A stretch of 64,000 nt of DNA, from assembly GCA_964518725.1 (NCBI GenBank), contig CAZFKP010000009.1:14801-78800 (forward strand). Direction: 5' to 3'. Source of the DNA: JANRKF01 sp964518725 (GTDB taxonomy: Bacteria > Pseudomonadota > Alphaproteobacteria > Rickettsiales > SXRF01). The notes under the pieces were generated by a model that was not told where the DNA came from, made no database searches, and saw nothing but the letters and a program-made list of their open reading frames with translations. Positions 1-7,085 of this stretch are shown one piece after another; within the stretch, counting starts at the first letter, position 1, and each line of letters begins with the position of its first letter. The position numbers were made by a program, and so were the translations under genes.

Positions 1-1078
1 TCGCGACATTCGGCGATGGCACAAGGATACGCGATTCACCGGCAAATTCCTGCTCGCGCCCGCCATTGAAAAAGAAGGTGACGTGGGCGTATTTTTCCGT
101 CTCGGCAATCCGCAATTGCGTGAGCCCGGCTTTTGACACCACCTCACCCAGAATATCGGTAAGCGCCTCGGGCGGAAACAGCACCTGCGTCATCGCCGCC
201 AGGCTTGAAGAATATTCCGTCATGGCAATTGCCGTACCGAACGTGACGGCTTTGGTGCGCGGGAAATCAGTAAATTGCGGCGAAAGCAGCGCTGTTAAAA
301 TTTCGCGCACGCGGTCGGCACGGAAGTTGGCGCATACCAGCACCTCACCATCACCCATACCGGAATAATCGCCGATCACACACGGCAGTACAAACTCATC
401 GGTAACGCCTTGCGAGTAGCTTGCTTCCACCGCCTCACGCGCCGAAGTGAAGCGCACACCGGCACCCACCACCAACGTATCATATGCTTTGGCGACGCGA
501 TCCCAGCGCTTGTCGCGATCCATGGCATAATAGCGCCCGCTGACAGTCGCGATTTCGACGTTAGGAATGGCTGCGACATCGCGCTCAAATGCCGCGATAT
601 AATCCAGCGCTGATTGCGGCGGCGTGTCCCGCCCGTCGAGGAACAAATGCACATAGACATGCTCCCCCTGCCCGGCAAGGATGCGCGCAAGCGCTACCAT
701 GTGTGCCTGGTGCGAATGCACACCGCCCGGCGACAGCAGCCCAAGTAAATGCACCGGATAATCCGGGCTGATGCCTCGGCAAGAAGCCAGTTTTTTGGCA
801 AGGCTGCCATCGGCTATTGCAGCATCAATCTTCGGCAGCTCCTGCATGATGACGCGCCCAGAACCGATATTCATATGGCCAACTTCGGAGTTTCCCATCT
901 GCCCCTCAGGCAGACCGACATGCAGCTCGGAAGCGTTAATCAGCCCGTGCGGATAATCACGGGTCAGAGCATCCATGTTTGGGGTGCTGGCCGCGGCAAT
1001 GGCGTTATGTTCGGCGGCGTGCTGGTGCCCCCAGCCGTCAAGAATCATCAACACGACAGGTTTCGGACGCGACGGCAT
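1..1078 (-). CDS. gpmI: 2,3-bisphosphoglycerate-independent phosphoglycerate mutase (partial, 3' end outside window)
   Basis: Metal-dependent enzyme interconverting 3- and 2-phosphoglycerate in glycolysis and gluconeogenesis, cytoplasmic. It reads leftwards and runs off the window edge, so the C-terminus is missing; about 359 codons are visible. The start is ATG at 1076-1078, two bases beyond the phoU stop, so the pair is probably one transcript. The N-terminus shows MILDGWG (Asp14, a metal ligand of the alkaline phosphatase superfamily) and MGNSEVGHMNIG at about residues 61-72, containing the phosphorylated Ser64. DGRDTPP near residue 150 and GRYYAMDRD near residue 187 are further signatures. 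No cofactor-dependent mutase is seen in the window. The frame stays open throughout. Confidence 0.97.
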   Translation of the reverse strand, partial: MPSRPKPVVLMILDGWGHQHAAEHNAIAAASTPNMDALTRDYPHGLINASELHVGLPEGQMGNSEVGHMNIGSGRVIMQELPKIDAAIADGSLAKKLASCRGISPDYPVHLLGLLSPGGVHSHQAHMVALARILAGQGEHVYVHLFLDGRDTPPQSALDYIAAFERDVAAIPNVEIATVSGRYYAMDRDKRWDRVAKAYDTLVVGAGVRFTSAREAVEASYSQGVTDEFVLPCVIGDYSGMGDGEVLVCANFRADRVREILTALLSPQFTDFPRTKAVTFGTAIAMTEYSSSLAAMTQVLFPPEALTDILGEVVSKAGLTQLRIAETEKYAHVTFFFNGGREQEFAGESRILVPSPNVA

Positions 1079-1080
1079 GG

Positions 1081-1761
1081 TTAGTCGTTCAGGATCGATT
1101 TATCGGCGCGCTTGCCCGAGTTGATATAGTACACGGTTTTGGCGAGGTTAGTCGCGCAATCGGCCAGGCGCTCAAGATTCTTGGCGGCAAACATCACGTG
1201 GGTGCAGGGCACGATGCGGTCGCTCGACTGCACCATTTCCTCCTGCATCAGCGCAACGGTTTCCTTGTATAGATTGTCGATCTCGTCATCCCGCTTCCAC
1301 ACTTCGGTCGCCAGCTCCGCATTGCGGGTTTCAAAAGCTATCAGCGCTTCGGCGAGCAACTCGTCGATAACATCCGCCATGCGCTCAAGGCGGATGATGC
1401 CGGCTTCCGACGCATATGTGCCCATGCGGACGCTGCGCTTGACCGTATTCTTTGCCATGTCACCCGCCTGCTCCAGCACGCCGGTGATTTTCAGCACCGA
1501 GGTTACAAAACGCAAATCGACCGCAACCGGGCTTTGCAGCGCCAGCACACGGGTCGCGGATTCTTCGATCTGCTGGTCGATCTGGTTGATGACCTTATCG
1601 GCGGCCTTGGCGTCGGTAATCCGCTCCTCGTCACGCGAACGAAACGCCACGCGGCACGCACGCACCAGATTCTGCAGCTCGCCAACCATGCTGGCGATCA
1701 GGCGCGACAGTTCGGTCAACTGCTCGTCATAGGACTTAACGGTATGTGCTCCAAGGTTCAT
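1081..1761 (-). CDS. phoU: Phosphate signalling protein PhoU
   Basis: Cytoplasmic regulator that restrains the PstSCAB phosphate transporter and the PhoR/PhoB system. The 226-aa protein is the family's usual length and consists of two PhoU helical repeats rich in Asp/Glu metal ligands (for example KAADKVINQIDQQIEE near residue 50). I chose the ATG at 1761 because its product begins MNLGAHTVKSYDEQL, the normal PhoU N-terminus, and it has an AGGAG ribosome site 8 bases upstream; an in-frame start at 1806 would add 15 atypical residues. Unusually, no pst genes or phoB/phoR lie beside it; the neighbour downstream is gpmI. A PhoB-family regulator sits at 22.1 kb, but no link is visible. Confidence 0.96.
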   Translation of the reverse strand: MNLGAHTVKSYDEQLTELSRLIASMVGELQNLVRACRVAFRSRDEERITDAKAADKVINQIDQQIEESATRVLALQSPVAVDLRFVTSVLKITGVLEQAGDMAKNTVKRSVRMGTYASEAGIIRLERMADVIDELLAEALIAFETRNAELATEVWKRDDEIDNLYKETVALMQEEMVQSSDRIVPCTHVMFAAKNLERLADCATNLAKTVYYINSGKRADKSILND

Positions 1762-1913
1762 GACACATGCTCCTAACCATTTTTTGAGGTAATTTGCCGA
1801 AACCATACAACATCTGGTAGGAAGAACCTAGTTATTTTTATGGCTGAGATCGTTGATCTGGAAGGAGGAATTGGTTAGGATAGAAGCAGAATCAACAGTG
1901 GAGCATAGTAAAA

Positions 1914-2717
1914 ATGGGTCGAACAACACGTCGCGAGTTCATCGCCGGCAGTCTCGCCGCCGCAATCGCATCAGGCAACGCCTCCAAAAGCTGGGCACAG
2001 CGGGAAGGCAAGAACCTTACCCAGATCATCGCCGGCACGCCGCTCACCGATCAATACGGCGAGACGCTCAAACCGGCGGAGATTTTCAAGGGACAACCCT
2101 ACATCGTGGTGGAAGGCTTCCTCCACTGCACCGGCCAGTGCCCAAGGATTCGTGGCAACCTTGGCGATGTGCGCGCCGCACTGGAAGAAGAAGCGCAGCA
2201 GCTGGATAAAGAGGGAAATGCGAAAAAAGCGGCAGCACTCAGGAATATTCCCGTGCTGTGGATTGACGTGATGCCCGATGCGCTCGGCACCATGCCGGGC
2301 GACAGGAATGAACCGCAAGCCTGTGTGGAGGAAGCCTATAAGCGCGGGTTCTGGCAAGACCCCGCCCACGCCAAAAATTTCCCAGCCGATGAGGCGACAA
2401 GAATCAAGCTGGCACAGGCGGCATTCAGGAGCGGCGACCCCAAGAAACCCGCGGGACGGCTATTGCATGTGGCGTTTCCCGAATCACAAAGAGCCGCTGT
2501 TGCGTTGCAAAAATCCATGGGCGCGCATTTTAATGCGTTCGATCCGCAATCCCACGGCTCGCGCATCGCGCTGGTGGGGGGAGATGGCACAGTACTGGCG
2601 TCACCTTCCGGCCTGGTGACCACGCCAATGCAAAAAAGCGCCCTCACGGAAGCCATCACCGCGGCAGCGCTCGGCGCGGTGGAACAGCAGCTCAAGACGA
2701 AGGGGATGTCTCCGTAA
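1914..2717 (+). CDS. Tat-exported SCO1/SenC-like thioredoxin-fold protein
   Basis: A 267-aa protein with a twin-arginine signal at its N-terminus (TTRREFIAGSLAAAIASG), so it is probably exported folded. The mature part shows FLHCTGQCPRIRGNL around residues 69-83, a Cys-X3-Cys pair in the position of the SCO1/SenC copper motif. Nearer the C-terminus, QSHGSRIALVGGDG matches the region holding the conserved SCO copper-binding His followed by a beta strand. It therefore resembles copper chaperones or thiol reductases for cytochrome oxidase, but it is longer and diverges between the motifs. It ends one base before the next gene's GTG start, suggesting a two-gene operon. A second, more typical SCO gene lies at 16.7 kb. 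The substrate is unknown. Confidence 0.8.
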   Translation: MGRTTRREFIAGSLAAAIASGNASKSWAQREGKNLTQIIAGTPLTDQYGETLKPAEIFKGQPYIVVEGFLHCTGQCPRIRGNLGDVRAALEEEAQQLDKEGNAKKAAALRNIPVLWIDVMPDALGTMPGDRNEPQACVEEAYKRGFWQDPAHAKNFPADEATRIKLAQAAFRSGDPKKPAGRLLHVAFPESQRAAVALQKSMGAHFNAFDPQSHGSRIALVGGDGTVLASPSGLVTTPMQKSALTEAITAAALGAVEQQLKTKGMSP

Positions 2718-2718
2718 C

Positions 2719-3636
2719 GTGCAACACGGTCACACCGCACACGCCGCCGCTCCCGACGACGACGCCTTTACCCTGGGTCGCATGCTCACCTATGCCGCAC
2801 TCGGCATCGCGGTGACGGGCATCGCCATCATTGCCGCACCCCACATCCTTCCCGCACTCGGCGCCACCGAGGCTACCGTTGCACTCGAAGCCTCGGAGAT
2901 GATCCATAGCGCGAGCGGCATCGCCGGTGGCATCAACACCGCCCTTGCCTCGGTGCCGTTCGTCGGGGAATCGTTAGCCGCCGGCGGGCTCGTCAATGCC
3001 GCCTTCACCGGCGTTATCGGCATCGGCGGCGTGGTGCTCGGCAACTTCATCACGGAAAATGCCCACGACCAGGAAACGATCAGCTGGGGACGGGTTATCA
3101 AATACAGCGCGCTCGCCACCAGCGCCATCATCGCGCTTCCCACCGTACTATCAGCACTGAGCGCCGGGATTATTTATTGCGCCATCGGGCTGGCCGATGC
3201 CGGGATGATTGAAAGCTCTTCCGAAATTATTAGCACGATGGCAAGCACCATCGGCAGTGTCGGCGGCCTGGAAGGCGGACACGTGATGATGGGCGCTAGC
3301 GGCATTGCGGCGGCACTCCCGCATTTCATCACCTGTGGAGCATCGCTGATCCCGGCAGCACTTACCTTCAAAATGTGGCGCGACGACCAGCAGCAAGCTC
3401 CGTCTTATGTCGCGCTCGATACCAAGGGCAAGCCCCTGCCCCCGCACGACCCGAACCACCGGATGACCGCTGACGAAATCGCCCTCACCGATGCTTACAA
3501 TGCCGCGCCGCCCGCCCGGAAAATCCTGCTCAAAAAGGATATTCTCGCACAAGGCTACGAGCCGGATTTCCATGACGACGGCACGGTGCATCTTTATAAG
3601 CACACGCAGCACACACTGGCCGGCATGGCGCGTTAG
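2719..3636 (+). CDS. Hypothetical multi-pass membrane protein
   Basis: I do not recognise this 305-aa protein. It starts with GTG at 2719, one base after the stop of the SCO-like gene, so translation is probably coupled. It has about four hydrophobic, Ala/Gly/Ile-rich segments (roughly residues 20-45, 88-112, 128-160 and 195-215), and residues from about 220 form a soluble tail containing LPPHDPNHRMTADEIAL and a charged end. The N-terminus is His-rich (MQHGHTAHAAAPDDD), which together with the neighbour could hint at metal handling, but this is inference. Base composition matches the surroundings. It ends four bases into the convergent rlmH gene. Confidence 0.75.
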   Translation: MQHGHTAHAAAPDDDAFTLGRMLTYAALGIAVTGIAIIAAPHILPALGATEATVALEASEMIHSASGIAGGINTALASVPFVGESLAAGGLVNAAFTGVIGIGGVVLGNFITENAHDQETISWGRVIKYSALATSAIIALPTVLSALSAGIIYCAIGLADAGMIESSSEIISTMASTIGSVGGLEGGHVMMGASGIAAALPHFITCGASLIPAALTFKMWRDDQQQAPSYVALDTKGKPLPPHDPNHRMTADEIALTDAYNAAPPARKILLKKDILAQGYEPDFHDDGTVHLYKHTQHTLAGMAR

Positions 3637-4091
3637 TCGCGGTGGTAGGGATGATTTTCCAGAATCGAAGAAACGCGGTAAATCTGTTCGGCAAGCATAG
3701 CACGCACCAGCATATGCGGCCAAGTAAGCTTGCCGAAAGCGAGCAGCAGGTCGGCCTTACGGCGCACAGTCTCGTGTAGCCCATCTGCACCGCCGATGAT
3801 GATGGCAACGCTCGATATTCCTTGCTGCTGCCATCCAGAAAATTGCCTGGCTAAATCGCGGCTGCTTACATCTTTGCCACGCTCGTCGAGGACGAGGGTT
3901 TTTTCGTATCCTTCACAGGCATGGATAAAAAATTCGGCTTCTTTTTGCTGATGCGTAGCGCTGTCAGCGTGCCTGATATCACATTCTTTGATAGTGAGTT
4001 TCCACGGCAGGCGCTTGGCATATTCGCGCAGCAACAGCGCCTCCGGCGAGGCGGGTTTCATTTTCCCGCTTGCGGCAATCAATAGCTTCAT
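3633..4091 (-). CDS. rlmH: 23S rRNA (pseudouridine1915-N3)-methyltransferase RlmH
   Basis: SPOUT-fold methyltransferase that methylates pseudouridine 1915 in helix 69 of 23S rRNA on assembled 70S ribosomes. The 152-aa protein begins MKLLIAASGKMK at the ATG at 4089-4091; longer in-frame readings would overlap rsfS and add unrelated residues. Family marks are LDERGKDVSSRDLA near the middle, the SAM-binding knot segment IIIGGADGL, and the classic C-terminal NHPYHRD. It follows rsfS by 13 bases in the same direction, the usual alphaproteobacterial rsfS-rlmH order. Its 3' end overlaps the convergent membrane-protein gene by four bases. Confidence 0.97.
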   Translation of the reverse strand: MKLLIAASGKMKPASPEALLLREYAKRLPWKLTIKECDIRHADSATHQQKEAEFFIHACEGYEKTLVLDERGKDVSSRDLARQFSGWQQQGISSVAIIIGGADGLHETVRRKADLLLAFGKLTWPHMLVRAMLAEQIYRVSSILENHPYHRD

Positions 4092-4104
4092 GACGCGACG
4101 TCGA

Positions 4105-4482
4105 TCAGCCGACGCTTTCCGCCAATTTTGGCAAACTGACCGACCACATCTTCTCCAGGTTGTAATGCTGGCGTGTTTCAGGCTTGAACAGATGAATGAC
4201 GATATCCCCCGCATCGACCAGCACCCACTCACCGCTTTCCTTGCCTTCCACCGGAATATGCTCGAATCCCGCCGCCTTCAGCGCATCTACCACCGCATCT
4301 GACAGCGACATCACGTGACGCGAACTGCTGCCGCTGGCGATCACCATACGGTCGGCCACGTCGGATTTACCGGTTAAATCAATGGAAAGGATCTGTTCTG
4401 CTTTACGATCGCCTAGAGAGGAAACAATCAAACGTTCAAGATTTTTGAGTGAAATCTTGGGATAAATTGTTTTGTTACTAAT
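4105..4482 (-). CDS. rsfS: Ribosomal silencing factor RsfS, probably starting at an ATT codon
   Basis: RsfS binds ribosomal protein L14 and blocks subunit joining when nutrients are scarce. The core is clear: LSIDLTGKSDVADRMVIASG, then SSRHVMSLSDAVVDALK, GEWVLVDAGDIVIHLF and LEKMW. No ATG or GTG start lies upstream of the core. The only conventional candidate, TTG at 4429-4431, has no ribosome site and removes the first helix found in relatives. The frame stays open upstream to a TGA at 4501-4503. An AGGAG at 4491-4495 sits 8 bases before an in-frame ATT (4480-4482), giving 125 residues with the helix ISLKNLERLIVSSLGDRKAE intact. ATT is a rare but genuine start, as in E. coli infC. The gene is certain; the start is inferred. 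Confidence 0.88.
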   Translation of the reverse strand: MSNKTIYPKISLKNLERLIVSSLGDRKAEQILSIDLTGKSDVADRMVIASGSSSRHVMSLSDAVVDALKAAGFEHIPVEGKESGEWVLVDAGDIVIHLFKPETRQHYNLEKMWSVSLPKLAESVG

Positions 4483-4495
4483 AAGCGTATCTCCT
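4480..4495 (-). promoter_or_regulatory. Ribosome binding site and probable ATT start of rsfS
   Basis: Read on the minus strand, AGGAG (4495-4491) is followed by an 8-base spacer and then ATT (4482-4480) in the rsfS frame. This is the only well-placed ribosome site upstream of the conserved RsfS core, and no ATG, GTG or TTG stands in its window. A sequencing error turning ATG into ATT cannot be excluded from one sequence. Confidence 0.6.
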
Positions 4496-4579
4496 GCACA
4501 TCAGGTCGGTTTTATTACCAACCCTGAGTTCATTATGCACTAAAATTGGCTATTTTCCAAGCTTTTTCGTAGCGTATAT

Positions 4580-4798
4580 TCACTCCACGCCACCCAACGC
4601 CCGCTTGATCAGTATCACCGTCGCTCTATCTGCCTCGGTGAGCGCATCTTTTAACATTCCGAGTACTTCGAGCTGCTCGTCTTTGGGTATGAACGATTTG
4701 CTTTTGACATGCTGGCGCAAAATGCTGTTCACCGCCTCGGCTAATTGTAGTGACTGGGTCAGGTTATTACTCGGCCTGGAACGAAAGAAGAAATCCAT
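4580..4798 (-). CDS. Small hypothetical protein
   Basis: A 72-residue reading frame (starts MDFFFRSRPSNNL, ends RALGGVE) that I do not recognise. It is mostly helical by composition, with an amphipathic middle (LQLAEAVNSILRQHVK) and an acidic-basic C-terminal half (LEVLGMLKDALTEADRATVILIKRAL). It lies divergent from the XRE regulator at 4916, and the shared upstream region contains two operator-like palindromes, so it may be controlled by that regulator. The ribosome site before the ATG is weak (GCGAGCAG). The opposite-strand frame over this stretch looks like a shadow. Moderately sure it is a gene. Confidence 0.5.
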   Translation of the reverse strand: MDFFFRSRPSNNLTQSLQLAEAVNSILRQHVKSKSFIPKDEQLEVLGMLKDALTEADRATVILIKRALGGVE

Positions 4799-4830
4799 TA
4801 CTGCTCGCTGTATTTTTGGTTACGTCACCA

Positions 4831-4853
4831 TATTACAACGTATCATTGTAATA
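4831..4853. promoter_or_regulatory. Operator-like palindrome 1 upstream of the XRE regulator
   Basis: A perfect inverted repeat, TATTACAA and TTGTAATA, with 8-base arms and a 7-base spacer (CGTATCA). Its core ACAA-N7-TTGT is repeated exactly in the palindrome centred 32 bases downstream. It lies in the 117-base divergent region between the small gene (start 4798) and the XRE-family gene (start 4916), the usual place for an autoregulatory operator. Binding is inferred. Confidence 0.65.
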
Positions 4854-4865
4854 ATGTCAACATAC

Positions 4866-4882
4866 AACAACATTCTGTTGTT
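4866..4882. promoter_or_regulatory. Operator-like palindrome 2 upstream of the XRE regulator
   Basis: A perfect inverted repeat, AACAACA-TTC-TGTTGTT, with 7-base arms. It contains the same ACAA-N7-TTGT core as palindrome 1 (ACAA at 4867-4870, TTGT at 4878-4881). The centres, near 4842 and 4874, are about 32 bases apart, close to three helical turns, so two dimers would sit on the same DNA face. Confidence 0.65.
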
Positions 4883-4915
4883 TTACAAACCCGCCCAATT
4901 GCGACATGAAGGGGT

Positions 4916-5230
4916 ATGGGCAATTTCATCCGGCAAATCAGGACAGAGCGCGGTTACACCACGGCGGAGCTTGCCCAGAAGGTTGGTACTTCACAACAAC
5001 AAATATCCAAGCTGGAACGCAGCAGCAGCCTCAAATGGGAATGGATCCAGCGGCTCGCCTCAGCACTGGATTGCCACCCCATGGATATCACCGAGGGTCT
5101 CGCGCGCCCGCACGACGACTCCGAACGCGAGATCGTGAAGAAATTTCATCAAATGGCTGAAGCGCAAAAAGCTGCCTTCATGCATATCGTCGATGCACTC
5201 CTGGCACAAAACAAACCGCCAAAGAAATAA
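4916..5230 (+). CDS. XRE/Cro-CI family transcriptional regulator
   Basis: A 104-aa DNA-binding protein with an HTH_3 domain at about residues 4-60. IRQIRTERGYTTAELAQKVG gives helices 1 and 2, TSQQQISKLERSSS is the recognition helix, and IQRLASALDCHPMDIT completes the fold. The C-terminal 40 residues (EREIVKKFHQMAEAQKAAFMHIVDALL) look like a dimerisation helix. The ATG at 4916 follows AAGGGG; a frame beginning at 4906 is a shadow. Two identical-core palindromes lie 34-85 bases upstream, so the protein probably represses its own promoter and perhaps the small divergent gene. No toxin or phage genes are adjacent, so its targets are unknown. The stop codon abuts the convergent nadD stop. Confidence 0.93.
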   Translation: MGNFIRQIRTERGYTTAELAQKVGTSQQQISKLERSSSLKWEWIQRLASALDCHPMDITEGLARPHDDSEREIVKKFHQMAEAQKAAFMHIVDALLAQNKPPKK

Positions 5231-5806
5231 TTACCGGCGCTCTGCGCGAAGACGCGTCGATGATTCCGGGTGACGGCGCATGTGGGTGTATGCCCAAGCG
5301 GGCAGGCCGCACGGGGTGGCCGCTTTCAAAGCACGTGGGCTCTTGCGGTATTTTGCAAACCGCAACGCAGCCTTCTTACGCAGCGCCGAGTGTGAAAACG
5401 GGCTGCGGTCGAGCACCAGCACCGGCACCAGCGAGAATATTTTTTCCCACTCCTGCCAGCGGTGGATGGTCGCGAGGTTGTCCGCCCCCATCAGCCAGAC
5501 AAACCGTGTACGCGGGAAGCGGCGCTTGAGCTTACGCAGGGAATCAATCGTATAGCGCGTGTGCATGCGGGTTTCAACGTCGCTCACCGAAATGAACCTG
5601 TACGGCGCGGTCAAGGTTTTTGCGCTGGAAAAACGCGTGGCAAACGGCGCCATGCCTTGCGTCGTTTTCAGTGGGTTCTGCGGACTCACCAGCCACCAGA
5701 TGTTCCCAACCGACAATATTTTCTTTGCTTCGAGACTGATGTGAACATGCCCGGCATGCGCCGGGTTGAATGAACCGCCAAGCAGGCCAATGAAGTGGTT
5801 AGCCAC
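5231..5806 (-). CDS. nadD: Nicotinate-nucleotide adenylyltransferase
   Basis: Transfers AMP from ATP to nicotinate mononucleotide in NAD synthesis, cytoplasmic. The 191-aa protein opens with IGLLGGSFNPAHAGHVHIS, the nucleotidyltransferase HxGH box, and ends with HPESSTRLR, the SSTxxR box that holds ATP phosphates. WLMGADNLATIHRWQEW is a further NadD signature. I chose the GTG at 5804-5806 because it places the fold at residue 4; the frame remains open far upstream inside proA. This start overlaps the proA stop by 8 bases, suggesting translational coupling. The proB-proA-nadD-rsfS-rlmH order is typical of alphaproteobacteria, but here the small gene and the XRE gene lie between nadD and rsfS. 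Confidence 0.95.
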   Translation of the reverse strand: MANHFIGLLGGSFNPAHAGHVHISLEAKKILSVGNIWWLVSPQNPLKTTQGMAPFATRFSSAKTLTAPYRFISVSDVETRMHTRYTIDSLRKLKRRFPRTRFVWLMGADNLATIHRWQEWEKIFSLVPVLVLDRSPFSHSALRKKAALRFAKYRKSPRALKAATPCGLPAWAYTHMRRHPESSTRLRAERR

Positions 5807-7058
5807 GAATTTGCCCTGTGCCGTGAATGACGTATTTATAGGTGGTGAGCTGCTCGGCACCAACCGGGCCGCGGGCATGCAGCCTGCCGGTGGAGATGCC
5901 GATCTCGCCACCGAAACCGAACTCGCCGCCATCGGCAAACTGGGTGCTGGCGTTGTGCATAACGATCGCCGAATCCACTCCGCGCAGGAACTGCCGCGCC
6001 GCGCTTTTGTTGCCGGTGATGATGGCATCGGTGTGGTGCGAACCGTAGCGGTTGATATGTGCAATCGCCTCGCTCACATCGTCCACTACTTTCACCGAAA
6101 TAATCGCCGCCAGATATTCCGTGCCCCAATCATCGTCTGTTGCCGGCTTGATGCGTTGATCCGCTTTCTGCGCCAGCACGTCACCGCGCACTTCGCACCC
6201 TTCCGCTACAAACATATCGGTGATTTTCGGCAACATCGTTCCCGCGACTGCCGCATCAATGACCAGCGATTCGGTGGCACCACATACGCCGAGACGGCGC
6301 ATTTTAGCATTTTTCAGCACCGCCAACGCCATCACCTCATCGGCATCCGTATGGATGTAGGTATGGCAGTTGCCGTCAAGGTGCAGAATGGTCGGGATTT
6401 TACTGTCCTGCATGACGCGGCTGGTGAGCGACTTGCCACCACGCGGCACAATCACATCAATCACCCCAACCATCGACAGCATGATGCCCACGGCCTCGCG
6501 ATCGGAAACCGGCACCATCTGCACACACTCCATCGGCAGGTTCGCAGCCCTCAGGCCTTCCTGAATGCATTTCAAAATCGCCTGCGACGAATGCAGGCTC
6601 TCTGATCCGCCCCGCAAAATAGCCACGTTGCCCGATTTGATGCAAAGCGCCGCTGCGTCAGCCGTGACGTTCGGACGGGATTCGTAGATAATGCCGATGA
6701 CCCCGAGCGGAATGCTGACACGCTGCATCACCAGCCCGTTCGGACGCTCCCATTCATCAAGCAAGCGGTTCACCGGATCAGGCACTGTCGCGATCGTTTC
6801 CAGCGCCGACGCCATGCCCTCAATGCGCTTAGCATCCAGAAGAAGTCGGTCAATCATCGCCGCATCCAAGCCTTTTTTTTTCGCCGCTGCTACGTCCTTT
6901 TCGTTCGCAGCCAAAATATCGGTGCTATATTCCCGCAGGCAGCGTGCCGCAATCACCAGCGCCATATCCTTGTCGGCATTCTTCGCTTCGGCAAGAATGT
7001 ACGATGCCTCACGGGCTTTCCGCCCCAGCGCCTGCATATGTTCGGTTAAGTTTGTCAT
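5799..7058 (-). CDS. proA: Gamma-glutamyl phosphate reductase
   Basis: Second step of proline synthesis: NADPH-dependent reduction of gamma-glutamyl phosphate to glutamate semialdehyde. At 419 aa it has full family length. The aldehyde-dehydrogenase fold shows the catalytic Cys in RRLGVCGATESLVID, plus PLGVIGIIYESRPNVT and FGFGGEIGISTGRLHARGP near the C-terminus, all standard ProA signatures. It lies 27 bases downstream of proB and overlaps nadD by 8 bases, so the three genes form one leftward operon. Nothing is unusual in the protein. Confidence 0.98.
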   Translation of the reverse strand: MTNLTEHMQALGRKAREASYILAEAKNADKDMALVIAARCLREYSTDILAANEKDVAAAKKKGLDAAMIDRLLLDAKRIEGMASALETIATVPDPVNRLLDEWERPNGLVMQRVSIPLGVIGIIYESRPNVTADAAALCIKSGNVAILRGGSESLHSSQAILKCIQEGLRAANLPMECVQMVPVSDREAVGIMLSMVGVIDVIVPRGGKSLTSRVMQDSKIPTILHLDGNCHTYIHTDADEVMALAVLKNAKMRRLGVCGATESLVIDAAVAGTMLPKITDMFVAEGCEVRGDVLAQKADQRIKPATDDDWGTEYLAAIISVKVVDDVSEAIAHINRYGSHHTDAIITGNKSAARQFLRGVDSAIVMHNASTQFADGGEFGFGGEIGISTGRLHARGPVGAEQLTTYKYVIHGTGQIRG

Positions 7059-7085
7059 GGCATTAAAGTAACGCGCTGGCGGCTG

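Noticed and set aside
5766..6605. A 279-residue rightward frame over proA
   Set aside because: Antisense to proA, His- and Arg-rich shadow composition.
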